DNA of 63,489 nt from Rivihabitans pingtungensis (GTDB lineage Bacteria > Pseudomonadota > Gammaproteobacteria > Burkholderiales > Aquaspirillaceae), in contig NZ_QJKI01000023.1 of assembly GCF_003201855.1 (NCBI RefSeq), positions 1 through 63,489 on the forward strand, in the 5' to 3' direction. A model generated the notes under the pieces. It had not been told where the DNA came from. It worked only from the letters and a program-made list of their open reading frames with translations, and searched no databases. This document shows, one piece after another, positions 1-7,001 of this stretch; position 1 is the first letter of the stretch, and each line of letters opens with the position of its first letter. Made by a program: the position numbers and the translations under genes.

Positions 1-80
1 ATGGCGGGCATGGTGATTTCCTCAGCGGGGTTGTGCTGTCCTGTATGCAGCGGCTGTGCCTATTATCTGTTCAGATCATG

Positions 81-106
81 GTGACTGGCTACTAGTAGCC
101 AGTCAC
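81..106. repeat. Perfect 26-bp palindrome
   Basis: The two halves (GTGACTGGCTACT and its exact complement) meet without a spacer. The left half with its upstream context (TTCARATCATGGTGACTGG...) recurs at 230-255, so the pair frames a 135-bp stretch. No gene lies nearby except the operon ending at 363. Function unknown; it may be a protein-binding site or the debris of a mobile element. Confidence 0.6.
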
Positions 107-163
107 GTTGAAACACAAGGGTTCGTGCGCCACGAAGAACCCCACGTCGCATCACACCGAGTC

Positions 164-183
164 ATTCCCGCGCAGGCGGGAAT
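164..183. repeat. dRS3-like short inverted repeat (ATTCCC...GGGAAT)
   Basis: ATTCCCG-CGCAGG-CGGGAAT is a 20-bp inverted repeat matching the ATTCCC-N8-GGGAAT shape of neisserial dRS3 units, which also occur as REP-like units in other proteobacteria. Only one copy was seen here. The assignment rests on the motif alone. Confidence 0.55.
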
Positions 184-251
184 CCAGGCGTGTCCACAGC
201 GTACTGCGGTCTAAGCGCCAGCCAGTCGGTTCAAATCATGGTGACTGGCTA

Positions 252-290
252 CTAGCCAGGGTCGCTTCGCTGGGTTTTGTGAGCGACTCT
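252..290 (+). repeat. 3'-half of the dispersed 115-bp palindromic repeat
   Basis: The segment CTAGCCAGG...GGGTTTTGTGAGCGACTCT matches the right half of the intergenic repeat seen complete at 38213-38326. The left half is missing and is replaced by the direct-repeat copy at 230-255, so this is a truncated or rearranged copy. Confidence 0.6.
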
Positions 291-309
291 CAACCTGCCC
301 GACACACAT

Positions 310-352
310 AAAAAACCGCCATCCCTGCACCGGCAGGCATGGCGGTTTTTTT
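310..352 (-). terminator. Rho-independent terminator of the regulator operon
   Basis: The inverted repeat AAAACCGCCAT...ATGGCGGTTTT carries a further GC pair run inside and T/A tracts on both sides. It lies just past the stop of the winged-helix regulator gene (363), so it should end transcription coming from the right. The A/T tracts make it potentially bidirectional. Confidence 0.85.
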
Positions 353-362
353 GAGGGGGTGC

Positions 363-695
363 TCAGCGCGCCGGCATCCATGCCGGCGCGCCGGGCTGTG
401 CTTCGCCGCCCAGATCGGCCGGCAGCAGGCGTTGCAGCGCCTGCACATACTGTTGCAGCGCCGTCAGGCCGGCGGGCGTCAGCGCAAAAAACGACTGCGC
501 GCGCGCGCCGCTGGCGTCCTTGCGCACGCAGACATAGTCTGCCGCCAGCAGTTTTTTCAGGTGGGCGTCCAGATTGCCGTCCGACACGCCCAACTGGCGC
601 TTGAGCTCGCTGAAGGTTTGCTCGCCGGCGCCAGCCAGAAACGCCACCAGCTGGGTGCGCAGGGGTTGATGAAGCAAAGGGTCGAGAGGTTCCAT
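363..695 (-). CDS. Winged-helix transcriptional regulator (HTH_34/MarR-like)
   Basis: A 110-residue protein. Residues 10-75 form a small winged helix: the recognition-helix region is FSELKRQLGVSDGNLDAHLKKL and the wing is YVCVRKDASGARAQSFFALT, followed by a C-terminal helix that probably dimerises. An in-frame start at 767 exists, but the ATG at 695 is preceded by AGAAAG and begins where the domain begins. It is the last gene of a set with the lipoprotein (789-1229) and membrane protein (1473-2513). Family members of this kind usually repress their own operon; the twin palindromes at 2580-2618 are candidate targets (inference). Confidence 0.8.
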   Translation of the reverse strand: MEPLDPLLHQPLRTQLVAFLAGAGEQTFSELKRQLGVSDGNLDAHLKKLLAADYVCVRKDASGARAQSFFALTPAGLTALQQYVQALQRLLPADLGGEAQPGAPAWMPAR

Positions 696-788
696 ACTGC
701 ACTTTCTGCAATCCACCAGACAGTATGCGCGCAAGCGCGCCACGCGGCCAGTGTGGACGGCGCTCACCCTGGCCAGCGGGATGGGCGC

Positions 789-1229
789 TTACTTGCCGGC
801 GGCTTCGCCGCGCAAATCAAAGCGCGCTGCCAGCACCCCCGGACTGACGCCGTCGCGCGCCTGGCCATTGCTGCCCGGCACATCGCCCGGCAGCGAGAAC
901 ACAATATTGCCGCCGATGCAGTCCTGACCGCGCTTCCAGATTTTGCCGTCAAAGCTCACTTGATCGCGGTAGACAAACACATCGCGCTTCACCCGCACGG
1001 TGAGCTTGGCTTGGTCGCTCTTGGCCAGCAGCGAGCCATCCACCTGCACATTCACCGGCAAATCCGCCCCGGCCGGATACAGCAGCACAAAATCCCGGTC
1101 AGCTGGCGCGGCCTGGCCGTAGCGCACTACCGGCAGGCGTTGAATATCAGTCGAGGACGGCGCGCCCAGGCCGGCGCAGGCGGTGAGCAGGGTGGCGCAA
1201 GCCAGCAGGGAAGCAGCACGGATCATCAT
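789..1229 (-). CDS. Putative lipoprotein, unknown function
   Basis: A 146-residue protein that starts with a short hydrophobic signal ending in a lipobox (LLTAC, Cys18), so it is probably acylated and membrane anchored. The remainder is predicted soluble and beta-rich, with two further cysteines (Cys103 region, GQDCIGG). A strong GGAGAA ribosome site precedes ATG 1229; the next codon is also ATG. It lies between a membrane protein and a winged-helix regulator in the same direction, with a repeat element separating it from the former. I do not recognise a family. Confidence 0.75.
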   Translation of the reverse strand: MMIRAASLLACATLLTACAGLGAPSSTDIQRLPVVRYGQAAPADRDFVLLYPAGADLPVNVQVDGSLLAKSDQAKLTVRVKRDVFVYRDQVSFDGKIWKRGQDCIGGNIVFSLPGDVPGSNGQARDGVSPGVLAARFDLRGEAAGK

Positions 1230-1338
1230 GGTTATTCTCCTAAATTAGGCACTATTGCCGTCAAAAAGTCAGTTCACAGGCGCACGCAGCCCTCCGGCGC
1301 GCCATGCGGCTGGATATACACACAACACAGGGATGTTT

Positions 1339-1455
1339 TAAGAGCCGCTCACAAAATCCAGCGAAGCGGCCTTGGCTAGGCGTGTGACCGCAGACAGTAC
1401 AAGCAGTACGGCAAGGTCACACAACAACGCCAGGGGGTTTTGTGAGCGGCTCTTA
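1339..1455 (-). repeat. Intergenic 117-bp palindromic repeat, intact copy
   Basis: Perfect 18-bp terminal inverted repeats (TAAGAGCCGCTCACAAAA and complement). Internal arms also pair (GTGTGACC with GGTCACAC; CTAGGC with GCCAGG approximately), so the whole element can fold into one long hairpin. It is oriented opposite to most other copies in the window and sits between the membrane-protein and lipoprotein genes, where it would interrupt or process the operon RNA. A TA dinucleotide is present at each outer edge. Confidence 0.9.
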
Positions 1456-1472
1456 GAAAGGGCGCTGCCGTG

Positions 1473-2513
1473 TCAGGGTTGGCCGCCCACACGCACAATC
1501 AACTGGGTGCGCACCGCCGGCTGGCCGCCGGGCGGTAGATCCGCCTTGAGCCAGGGAATATTCAGCCAGCGGGTGTCGCGGCGCAGCCACGGCTCGCCAG
1601 GAATGCGCGCCTCGCCGCTGAGCTGGCCGTTTTTCAGCAGCACATCCACCGGCTGGCGCAAGGTCAGCGGCAACTGCACCGGGCTTGGGCTGGCGAACAC
1701 ATCGCCGGCCAGCTCGATTTGCACCGGAATCACCGTACCCACCGGCAGGCGCACCACTTGTGCGCCCGGCTGTGATTGGTGGAACTCGCGCAAGGGGGTA
1801 ATCGGCAGCTCGACCGGCGGGGTTTGGTGCAGCAGTCGATCCAGCGTCAGCGGGGCCAGCACCACCACCGACAACCAGGCCAGCATCTGCCCCAGCCGCA
1901 GCGAAGCCGGGCGATGGCGGCCGTGGTCGAGCATCAGCGACAACATCGGCAGGCCCAGGCCAAACACCGCCGCCGCCACCCAGCGCATGCTGTCGTAGGG
2001 CAGCCGCGCCAGCAGGCTGACAATGCCCAGCGCAATGGTCAGCAGCCCCGCCCATTCCAGCAGCTCTTCAGAAAACAGCCCGTGCAGATACAGGCTGACG
2101 CCGAGAAACACCAGCCACACCGCACACACCATATAACCGCCGCCATAAAAAAACATGGCAAAGGTGGTCAGCGTGGCCAGGCCCATCAACAGCCATAACA
2201 CCTTGACTACTTGACGGTGAATAAACGACCACGCCTCATCACGGGTTTGCTTGGCCTGTCGCGTCCAGTGCCAGTCCAGCGTGGCCACTGTGGCCAGCAC
2301 CGTCAGCAACAGCGCCAGCCAGGCCAGCGCACGCTGGGTGAGGTCGGGAAACTGATCGGGGGTGAGAATGTGCTCAGACAGCACAAACAGCACAAACAGC
2401 ACACCGGCCGGCACCCCCCATAACCATAGGGTGTGACGCTCCAGACGCAGATTGCGCTGGCCGGCGGTAAGCATGCTGTGAATGGCGTGTAATTGTTGGC
2501 TGGGGACGGTCAT
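1473..2513 (-). CDS. Multi-pass inner-membrane protein, unknown function
   Basis: A 346-residue protein. Roughly seven hydrophobic segments lie between residues 30 and 230, then about 115 residues of soluble, proline- and beta-rich tail (from HQTPPVELPITP to the end), probably periplasmic. ATG 2513 has AGGA 8 bases upstream. It is the first gene after the operator-covered promoter at 2597-2623, and is followed by a lipoprotein and a regulator gene, suggesting a small envelope-related operon under its own repressor. No catalytic motif was seen and I do not recognise the family. Confidence 0.75.
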   Translation of the reverse strand: MTVPSQQLHAIHSMLTAGQRNLRLERHTLWLWGVPAGVLFVLFVLSEHILTPDQFPDLTQRALAWLALLLTVLATVATLDWHWTRQAKQTRDEAWSFIHRQVVKVLWLLMGLATLTTFAMFFYGGGYMVCAVWLVFLGVSLYLHGLFSEELLEWAGLLTIALGIVSLLARLPYDSMRWVAAAVFGLGLPMLSLMLDHGRHRPASLRLGQMLAWLSVVVLAPLTLDRLLHQTPPVELPITPLREFHQSQPGAQVVRLPVGTVIPVQIELAGDVFASPSPVQLPLTLRQPVDVLLKNGQLSGEARIPGEPWLRRDTRWLNIPWLKADLPPGGQPAVRTQLIVRVGGQP

Positions 2514-2579
2514 GGCGAGTCCTGGGCTAGGTCATCAGCGTGAACGTCATTGTGCCAGCGTCTGGTGTGAATGGCGTTC

Positions 2580-2596
2580 ACTCTGTTTTACAGAGT
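2580..2596. promoter_or_regulatory. Operator-like palindrome 1
   Basis: ACTCTGTTTTACAGAGT is an ACTCTG-N5-CAGAGT palindrome. It is repeated after a 5-bp gap at 2602-2618. Both copies overlap the predicted promoter of the 1473-2513 gene, a position typical of a repressor site. The local regulator at 363-695 is the natural candidate (inference). Confidence 0.7.
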
Positions 2597-2623
2597 TTAT
2601 TACTCTGCAAAACAGAGTGTCAA
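2597..2623 (-). promoter_or_regulatory. Sigma-70 promoter of the membrane protein-lipoprotein-regulator operon
   Basis: On the minus strand a consensus -35 TTGACA (2623-2618) is followed 15-17 bp later by an AT-rich -10 (TAATAA or ATAAAC, about 2602-2595). The two ACTCTG-N5-CAGAGT palindromes fill the spacer and cover the -10 and start region, so bound protein would block polymerase. Confidence 0.65.
2602..2618. promoter_or_regulatory. Operator-like palindrome 2
   Basis: ACTCTGCAAAACAGAGT has the same ACTCTG-N5-CAGAGT form as the site at 2580-2596. Centre-to-centre distance is 22 bp, about two helical turns, so two dimers could bind the same face of the DNA. Confidence 0.7.
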
Positions 2624-2721
2624 GCAACAAGATGCCCAGTCAATCTGAAATCACGCGACGCTTCCCTTCCGGTGTGGTGCTGCTGGCAACAGTCGGGCCG
2701 CGCTACACCGCCAGAAGCCGC

Positions 2722-3717
2722 TTAGCGTTCAATCCCCGCCCAGCCGGCATCTGGATAACGCGCGCCGCTCACCTTGGCCGGGTCGAACATGGCGTCCAGC
2801 TCGGCTACCTCCGCCGCCGACAATGCCAACTCTGTGGCGGCGGCGTTGGCGCGCAGGTGCGGCAATTTGCGCGCACCGGGGATGGCGATCAGCTGCGGGT
2901 GCTTGTGCAGCAACCACGCCAGCGCCACCTGGGCGTGGCTGCACCCACGCGCGGCGGCAAACCCGCCCAGCGCATCCACCAGGCGCTGATTGGCCTGTGC
3001 CGCCTCGGCCTGAAAACGCGGGTTGTGCCGGCGAAAATCATCCTCGGCCAGGTTCTCCACCTGAAAATTATTGGCCAGAAACGCCCGCCCCAAGGGGCTG
3101 TACGCCACCAGGCTCACCCCCAGCTCGGCGCAGCACGGCAATAACTCGGCCTCGACCTCACGTTGCCACAGCGAATACTCGCTCTGCACCGCCGCCACCG
3201 GATGCACCGCCACCGCCCGCCGCAAGGTAGCTGCGGAGACTTCAGACAAACCAATCTGCGCCACCTTGCCGGCCTGCACCAACTCCGCCATCGCCCCGAC
3301 CACGTCTTCAATCGGCACGGCAGGGTCGCGGCGATGGCAGTAATACAGCCCAATGCGCTCCACCCGCAAACGCTGCAAAGACGCCTCACACGCCGCGCGG
3401 ATATAGCCCGGGCTGTTGTCGATGCGCCGGCCATACTCCCCCGGCTGGCGCACAATGCCAAACTTGGTCGCCACCACCACCTGCTCGCGCGCACTGGCGG
3501 CAAGCCCGCGCAAAAAACGCCCGAGCAAGGCTTCGTTATGGCCATGGCCATACGTGTCGGCGCTGTCGAACATCCTCACCCCCAAGGCCTGCGCCTCGTG
3601 CAGCACCGTCAGCGACACCTCATCATCACTGGGCCCATAAAACTCACTCATGCCCATACAACCCAAGCCAATGGCGGATACCGCCAGCTCGGACGCGCCG
3701 AGAAAACGTGTTTGCAT
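2722..3717 (-). CDS. Aldo/keto reductase
   Basis: A 331-residue (alpha/beta)8-barrel oxidoreductase using NAD(P)H on aldehydes or ketones. The family tetrad is visible: Asp in MFDSADTYG, the Tyr of DTYGHGHNE, Lys in VATKFG and His in YYCHRRDP. The C-terminal IAIPGARK segment is the usual cofactor-phosphate region. The start at 3717 (MQTRFLGASELAVSAIGLGCMGMSE) fits the family; an upstream start in the same frame would add unrelated residues. It is close to the general-stress/YajO-like class, but the substrate cannot be told from sequence. It appears to be transcribed alone. Confidence 0.9.
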   Translation of the reverse strand: MQTRFLGASELAVSAIGLGCMGMSEFYGPSDDEVSLTVLHEAQALGVRMFDSADTYGHGHNEALLGRFLRGLAASAREQVVVATKFGIVRQPGEYGRRIDNSPGYIRAACEASLQRLRVERIGLYYCHRRDPAVPIEDVVGAMAELVQAGKVAQIGLSEVSAATLRRAVAVHPVAAVQSEYSLWQREVEAELLPCCAELGVSLVAYSPLGRAFLANNFQVENLAEDDFRRHNPRFQAEAAQANQRLVDALGGFAAARGCSHAQVALAWLLHKHPQLIAIPGARKLPHLRANAAATELALSAAEVAELDAMFDPAKVSGARYPDAGWAGIER

Positions 3718-4142
3718 ATCGATCACTTTCAGGAAAAAACAGCCGCGCGGCGGGAAAAACCCCGCCTGCAGGATGCGCATATCGTGTGTGTGGGGGGGGG
3801 CGGGAGGCGCCAAGCATGGATGACCAGAAAACGCTTATTCAACGCTGAGCCGATAGCGCTTAGCCGCCGTTCACCCCCGTGTGGCGCGCCGAGCATCGCA
3901 GAAAATCAGGGAGGTTTCCGCCACGGCTAAGCGGCGGCGCAGCCGACGCGCCATTCCGTGGCGGCCCTGACTTTCGAGAAGCGCAGGGCACCCGAAGCCG
4001 CAGGCGTAGGGCGTGGCGCCCGGGTCGCCTTTCTTTTCCCCCTTTTCTTTGGCGAGACAAAGAAAAGGGGTCGGGTGCGGGGGGAACCCCCGCCCAATAT
4101 TCAGCCCCAGCCTACCCGCGCGTCAGCGCGGCATCATCACAA
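3718..4142. other. Intergenic region with hairpin-rich repeat
   Basis: No gene was seen in these 425 bases. The AKR-proximal part holds a run of nine G (3792-3800). The rest holds a GC-rich segment with strong dyads and the pyrimidine/purine hairpin at 4039-4070, followed by a GGGTGCGGGGG...CCCCCGCCC stem. Its style resembles dispersed repeats common in betaproteobacterial intergenic DNA. Confidence 0.5.
4039..4070. repeat. Strong hairpin, 12-bp perfect stem
   Basis: CCCCTTTTCTTT and its exact complement flank an 8-base loop. A second GC-rich stem follows directly (about 4074-4096). It lies between the convergently read ends of no obvious pair: the SDR gene on the left-reading strand ends at 4143, so this can act as its terminator region. 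Confidence 0.6.
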
Positions 4143-4910
4143 TCACGCCACCGTAAACCCCCCATCCACCGTCACCCCCTGCCCACTCACATAACTGGCC
4201 GCCGCCGACAACAAAAACGCCACCAAACCCGCCACCTCTTCCGGCTGTCCCGGCCGCCCGGCTGGTGTGGTTTGCAACACAGCCTCCAGGTTTTCCCGCC
4301 CGCCAAACCCCTGCTCCGCCATCGGCGTCACAATCGGCCCCGGATTCACCGCATTGATGCGCACCCCATGGGCAAAATTCTCCAGTGCCGCACTGCGCGT
4401 CAGCCCCAGCACCGCATGCTTGCTGGCCGTGTAGGCCGCTCCATTGGCAAACCCCACCTGCGCCACCACCGACGCCGTGTTGACAATCGCCCCGCCGCCC
4501 TGGGCGCGCAACACCGGAATCTGCGCCTTCATCGCCCAGAACATCGCCTGCACATTGGCCAGCATCACCTCGGCAAAATCCGCCGTGCTCAAGGTGTGCA
4601 AGGGGCCGGCGCGGCCCAGCACGCCGGCATTGTTAAACGCGCCATCCAGCCGGCCAAACTGGGCGACTGCAGCGTCCACCAGACGCGCGTGTTCGGCTTC
4701 CACGGTGATGTCGGCCGGGCATGCCCAGGCTTGTCCGCCTGCGGCACGCACGTCTACCGCCACGGCCTCCAGCAGATCCGCGCGCCGTGCTGTCAGGGTG
4801 AGGTGGGCACCGGCACGGCCCAGGAGCCGCGCCGTGGCGGCGCCAATGCCGGATGAGGCGCCTGTGATCAGAATGCTTTTGCCTGCCAGATCGGCCAAAA
4901 GAGAAGACAT
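4143..4910 (-). CDS. Short-chain dehydrogenase/reductase (classical SDR)
   Basis: A 255-residue Rossmann-fold oxidoreductase. Visible motifs: TGASSGIG cofactor loop near residue 17, NNAG, the catalytic Ser in NTASV, YTASK (Tyr and Lys) and NPGPIVTPM after it. The ARR stretch after beta-2 hints at NADP(H). ATG 4910 follows AGGAG. It is transcribed divergently from a LysR regulator 104 bp away, the usual arrangement for a regulator and its target. Substrate unknown. Confidence 0.9.
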   Translation of the reverse strand: MSSLLADLAGKSILITGASSGIGAATARLLGRAGAHLTLTARRADLLEAVAVDVRAAGGQAWACPADITVEAEHARLVDAAVAQFGRLDGAFNNAGVLGRAGPLHTLSTADFAEVMLANVQAMFWAMKAQIPVLRAQGGGAIVNTASVVAQVGFANGAAYTASKHAVLGLTRSAALENFAHGVRINAVNPGPIVTPMAEQGFGGRENLEAVLQTTPAGRPGQPEEVAGLVAFLLSAAASYVSGQGVTVDGGFTVA

Positions 4911-4920
4911 GTGCTGTACT

Positions 4921-4948
4921 CCTGTGTGAGAAAAATCGTCTACACAGG
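4921..4948. promoter_or_regulatory. Inverted repeat in the SDR/LysR divergent region
   Basis: CCTGTGT-N14-ACACAGG has the length and spacing of a LysR-type dimer site. It lies 11 bp upstream of the SDR start, overlapping its ribosome-binding region. This would fit repression or a leader hairpin more than classical activation. Assignment is by motif shape only. Confidence 0.4.
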
Positions 4949-5014
4949 CTAATCGCCGGCTGGCTGTGCAACAATCCACGCCAGATTGCATGACTTGTTG
5001 AGGAAAATTCACTA

Positions 5015-5914
5015 ATGCCGGCCACCAGCCTGAACGATTTGCATGCATTTGCCACTGTGGCCCGCTTGCGCAGCTTTCGCCAGGCTGCCGCCGAGCTGGC
5101 CGTCTCGCCTTCGGCGCTCAGCCATGCCTTGCGCGGGCTGGAAGCTCGGCTGGGAGTTCGCTTGCTCAACCGCACCACCCGCAGTGTGGCGCCGACTGAG
5201 GCGGGCGCACGTCTGCTGGCGCGCTTGGTGCCCGCGCTGGGCGATATTCAGACGGCGCTGGACGAGGTGAATGCCTTTCGCGATTCACCGTTGGGCAGCT
5301 TGCGCATCAATGCGCCGCGTGCCGCCTGCGAGCAGGTGTTGGCGCCTTTGGTATGCCGCTTTTTGGCCCGCCACCCCGGCATGCAGGTTGAGCTCGTGGC
5401 CGACGATGCCCTGGTAGACATTGTTGCTGCCGGGTTTGATGCCGGCGTGCGTTTTGGCGAGCGTTTGCAACAAGATATGGTGGCACTGCCGATCGGCCCG
5501 GTGCAGCGCTTTCTGGTGGTAGCTGCACCGGCCTATCTGGCCCGATATGGCACGCCTGCCACACCACACGCGCTGACCCGTCATTCCTGCGTGCGTCTGC
5601 GTTTTCCGAGTGGAGCGCTTTATCGCTGGGATTTTGCCCGCGATGGCGAAACACTTGGGGTCGAGGTGGACGGGCCGATCACCGTGGGGGAAATGCCTTT
5701 GGCGATATGCGCGGCAGAGGCGGGTATCGGCTTGGCTTATGTGCATGCCAGCTATGCCGCCCAGGCACTGGCCGACGGCCGTTTGGTGAGCGTGTTGGAC
5801 GACTGGCGTTGCACTGACGAGCATTTTTATCTGTACTACCCGAGCCGGCGTTTGTTGCCGGCGGGCTTGCGGGCATTTGTGCAATGGGTGCGGGAATCTG
5901 GTGCTGAGGCTTGA
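5015..5914 (+). CDS. LysR-family transcriptional regulator
   Basis: A 299-residue protein with an N-terminal winged helix-turn-helix (residues 5-63: ATVARLRSFRQAAAELAVSPSALSHALRGLEARLGVRLL) and a C-terminal periplasmic-binding-like effector domain (about 90-295). GAGGA precedes ATG 5015. The RINAPRAACEQVLAPL start and GLAYVHASYAAQAL end of the effector domain resemble the subgroup that controls adjacent oxidoreductases. It probably controls the divergent SDR gene. The inducer is unknown. Confidence 0.92.
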   Translation: MPATSLNDLHAFATVARLRSFRQAAAELAVSPSALSHALRGLEARLGVRLLNRTTRSVAPTEAGARLLARLVPALGDIQTALDEVNAFRDSPLGSLRINAPRAACEQVLAPLVCRFLARHPGMQVELVADDALVDIVAAGFDAGVRFGERLQQDMVALPIGPVQRFLVVAAPAYLARYGTPATPHALTRHSCVRLRFPSGALYRWDFARDGETLGVEVDGPITVGEMPLAICAAEAGIGLAYVHASYAAQALADGRLVSVLDDWRCTDEHFYLYYPSRRLLPAGLRAFVQWVRESGAEA

Positions 5915-6503
5915 ATGCTCCGTGGCAGTGGTAGACCGGCTGCGGTGGTCCAGCTGTTTTTCTACGGTGTTTGTCTGGCCTTGCTGGTGTCTTTGTGCCA
6001 TCGGAATGCTTCTGATGCATGATGTTTTTGGTTGGGTGTTTATGCGCTCAAGCGACTGTTTATTTTATATGCATTAATCGGCAACTCATTATCTATGGAG
6101 AATTTTGTTTTTTCTTGCCTAAAAGGCATATCCAATGAGTTAAGTTATTTATAGTGGCATGGTTTGTTTGGAAAATATTGAATAATGATGTGCTGTATGT
6201 CTTGGGAACGGTACTTGGTTGTGTTGTGCTTTTTACATGATTTTTGGCATGAAATCGCTAACTCATGGCTTGCTATGGACATAAAAATCTCGTAGATATA
6301 CGATGCCAGCGTCAAGTGTTGACATGTCATGCGTGTCATGAGTACCCAAAGGCTTCAGCGGGTTTTGGGCCGGGATGATGTTTTTCGCATGCAGGGCAAT
6401 CCATGGTTTGCTTGTGGCTGTCTCATTTGTCGGTGGCTGTGTTCGGCCCTGCACAGACATCTGTCTTACTCTTCAGGGTGATGATTGACCACGGAGCGTA
6501 TCA
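5915..6503. other. AT-rich intergenic region
   Basis: These 589 bases are clearly lower in GC than the flanks, especially 6000-6350. No convincing gene was seen. They hold a nested dyad (AACTCATT 6083-6090 with AATGAGTT 6134-6141, with a TTGCCT/AGGCA hairpin inside) and a TTGACA-containing palindrome TGACATGTCA near 6320. The region probably carries the control region of the downstream beta-trefoil gene and may have come in with it. Confidence 0.5.
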
Positions 6504-6884
6504 ATGGAATTCGTAGCCGGTAAAAAATACAAAATCGTCAACCGTGACAGCAAGCGCGTCTTGGCCGACAGTGGTGGCAAACTGATTGTGTATGATGGCC
6601 CGGATCAACCCGACCAATATTGGTTTGTGCTGGATTTTGGCGCGCAAGGTTATCGCCTGATGAACGCCGTGCACCTGGGCGCCGTTATTGCCGACAGCGG
6701 CGGCAACCCGATTGCTTACCAGGGCCCGGATCAGCCCGATCAGTACTGGAACATCTATCTGGATGGAGACGGCTACATCTTGCGTTGCCGCCCCAGCGGC
6801 GATGCGCTGGCTGATGTGAATGGTCTGCGTGTGTCGCCGGCTTCTGGCGGCGTGCAGTCCAACCAGCACTGGCTGTTTGTGTAA
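6504..6884 (+). CDS. Small ricin-type beta-trefoil (lectin-like) protein
   Basis: A 126-residue protein made only of a beta-trefoil: three repeats of about 42 residues, each ending in a QxW motif (QYW at 38-40, QYW at 80-82, QHW at 121-123). The first two units are nearly identical around GPDQPDQYW, so the duplication is recent or selected for. There is no signal peptide, membrane segment or enzymatic domain, so it would be cytosolic unless exported by an unusual route. GGAG precedes the ATG. QxW trefoils commonly bind sugars; the ligand here is unknown. Confidence 0.8.
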   Translation: MEFVAGKKYKIVNRDSKRVLADSGGKLIVYDGPDQPDQYWFVLDFGAQGYRLMNAVHLGAVIADSGGNPIAYQGPDQPDQYWNIYLDGDGYILRCRPSGDALADVNGLRVSPASGGVQSNQHWLFV

Positions 6885-6892
6885 TACCCCCT

Positions 6893-6943
6893 GCCGGCGC
6901 GTTCGCGCCGGCAAAGATGCAAGCCCGCTTTGTCGGGCTTGCA
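6893..6943 (+). terminator. Two consecutive hairpins after the beta-trefoil gene
   Basis: GCCGGCGCG/CGCGCCGGC (6893-6912) is followed by TGCAAGCCCG/CGGGCTTGCA (6918-6943). No T-tract follows, so this may be an RNA 3' end stabiliser or weak terminator between the lectin-like gene and tamB. Confidence 0.45.
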
Positions 6944-7001
6944 CGCATGCCAGCCGGGTGCGAACATCGGCGCATTCCTCTTGCGTTCTACCCACGCGCC
7001 C

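Noticed and set aside
339..1379. Plus-strand 346-codon frame over the regulator and lipoprotein genes
   Set aside because: The minus-strand genes have proper starts, ribosome sites, an HTH and a lipobox; the plus frame has none.
3792..3800. Run of nine G upstream of the aldo/keto reductase as a phase-variation tract
   Set aside because: It is outside any reading frame and 75 bases from the start, not placed between promoter elements that I can identify. One sequence cannot show length variation.
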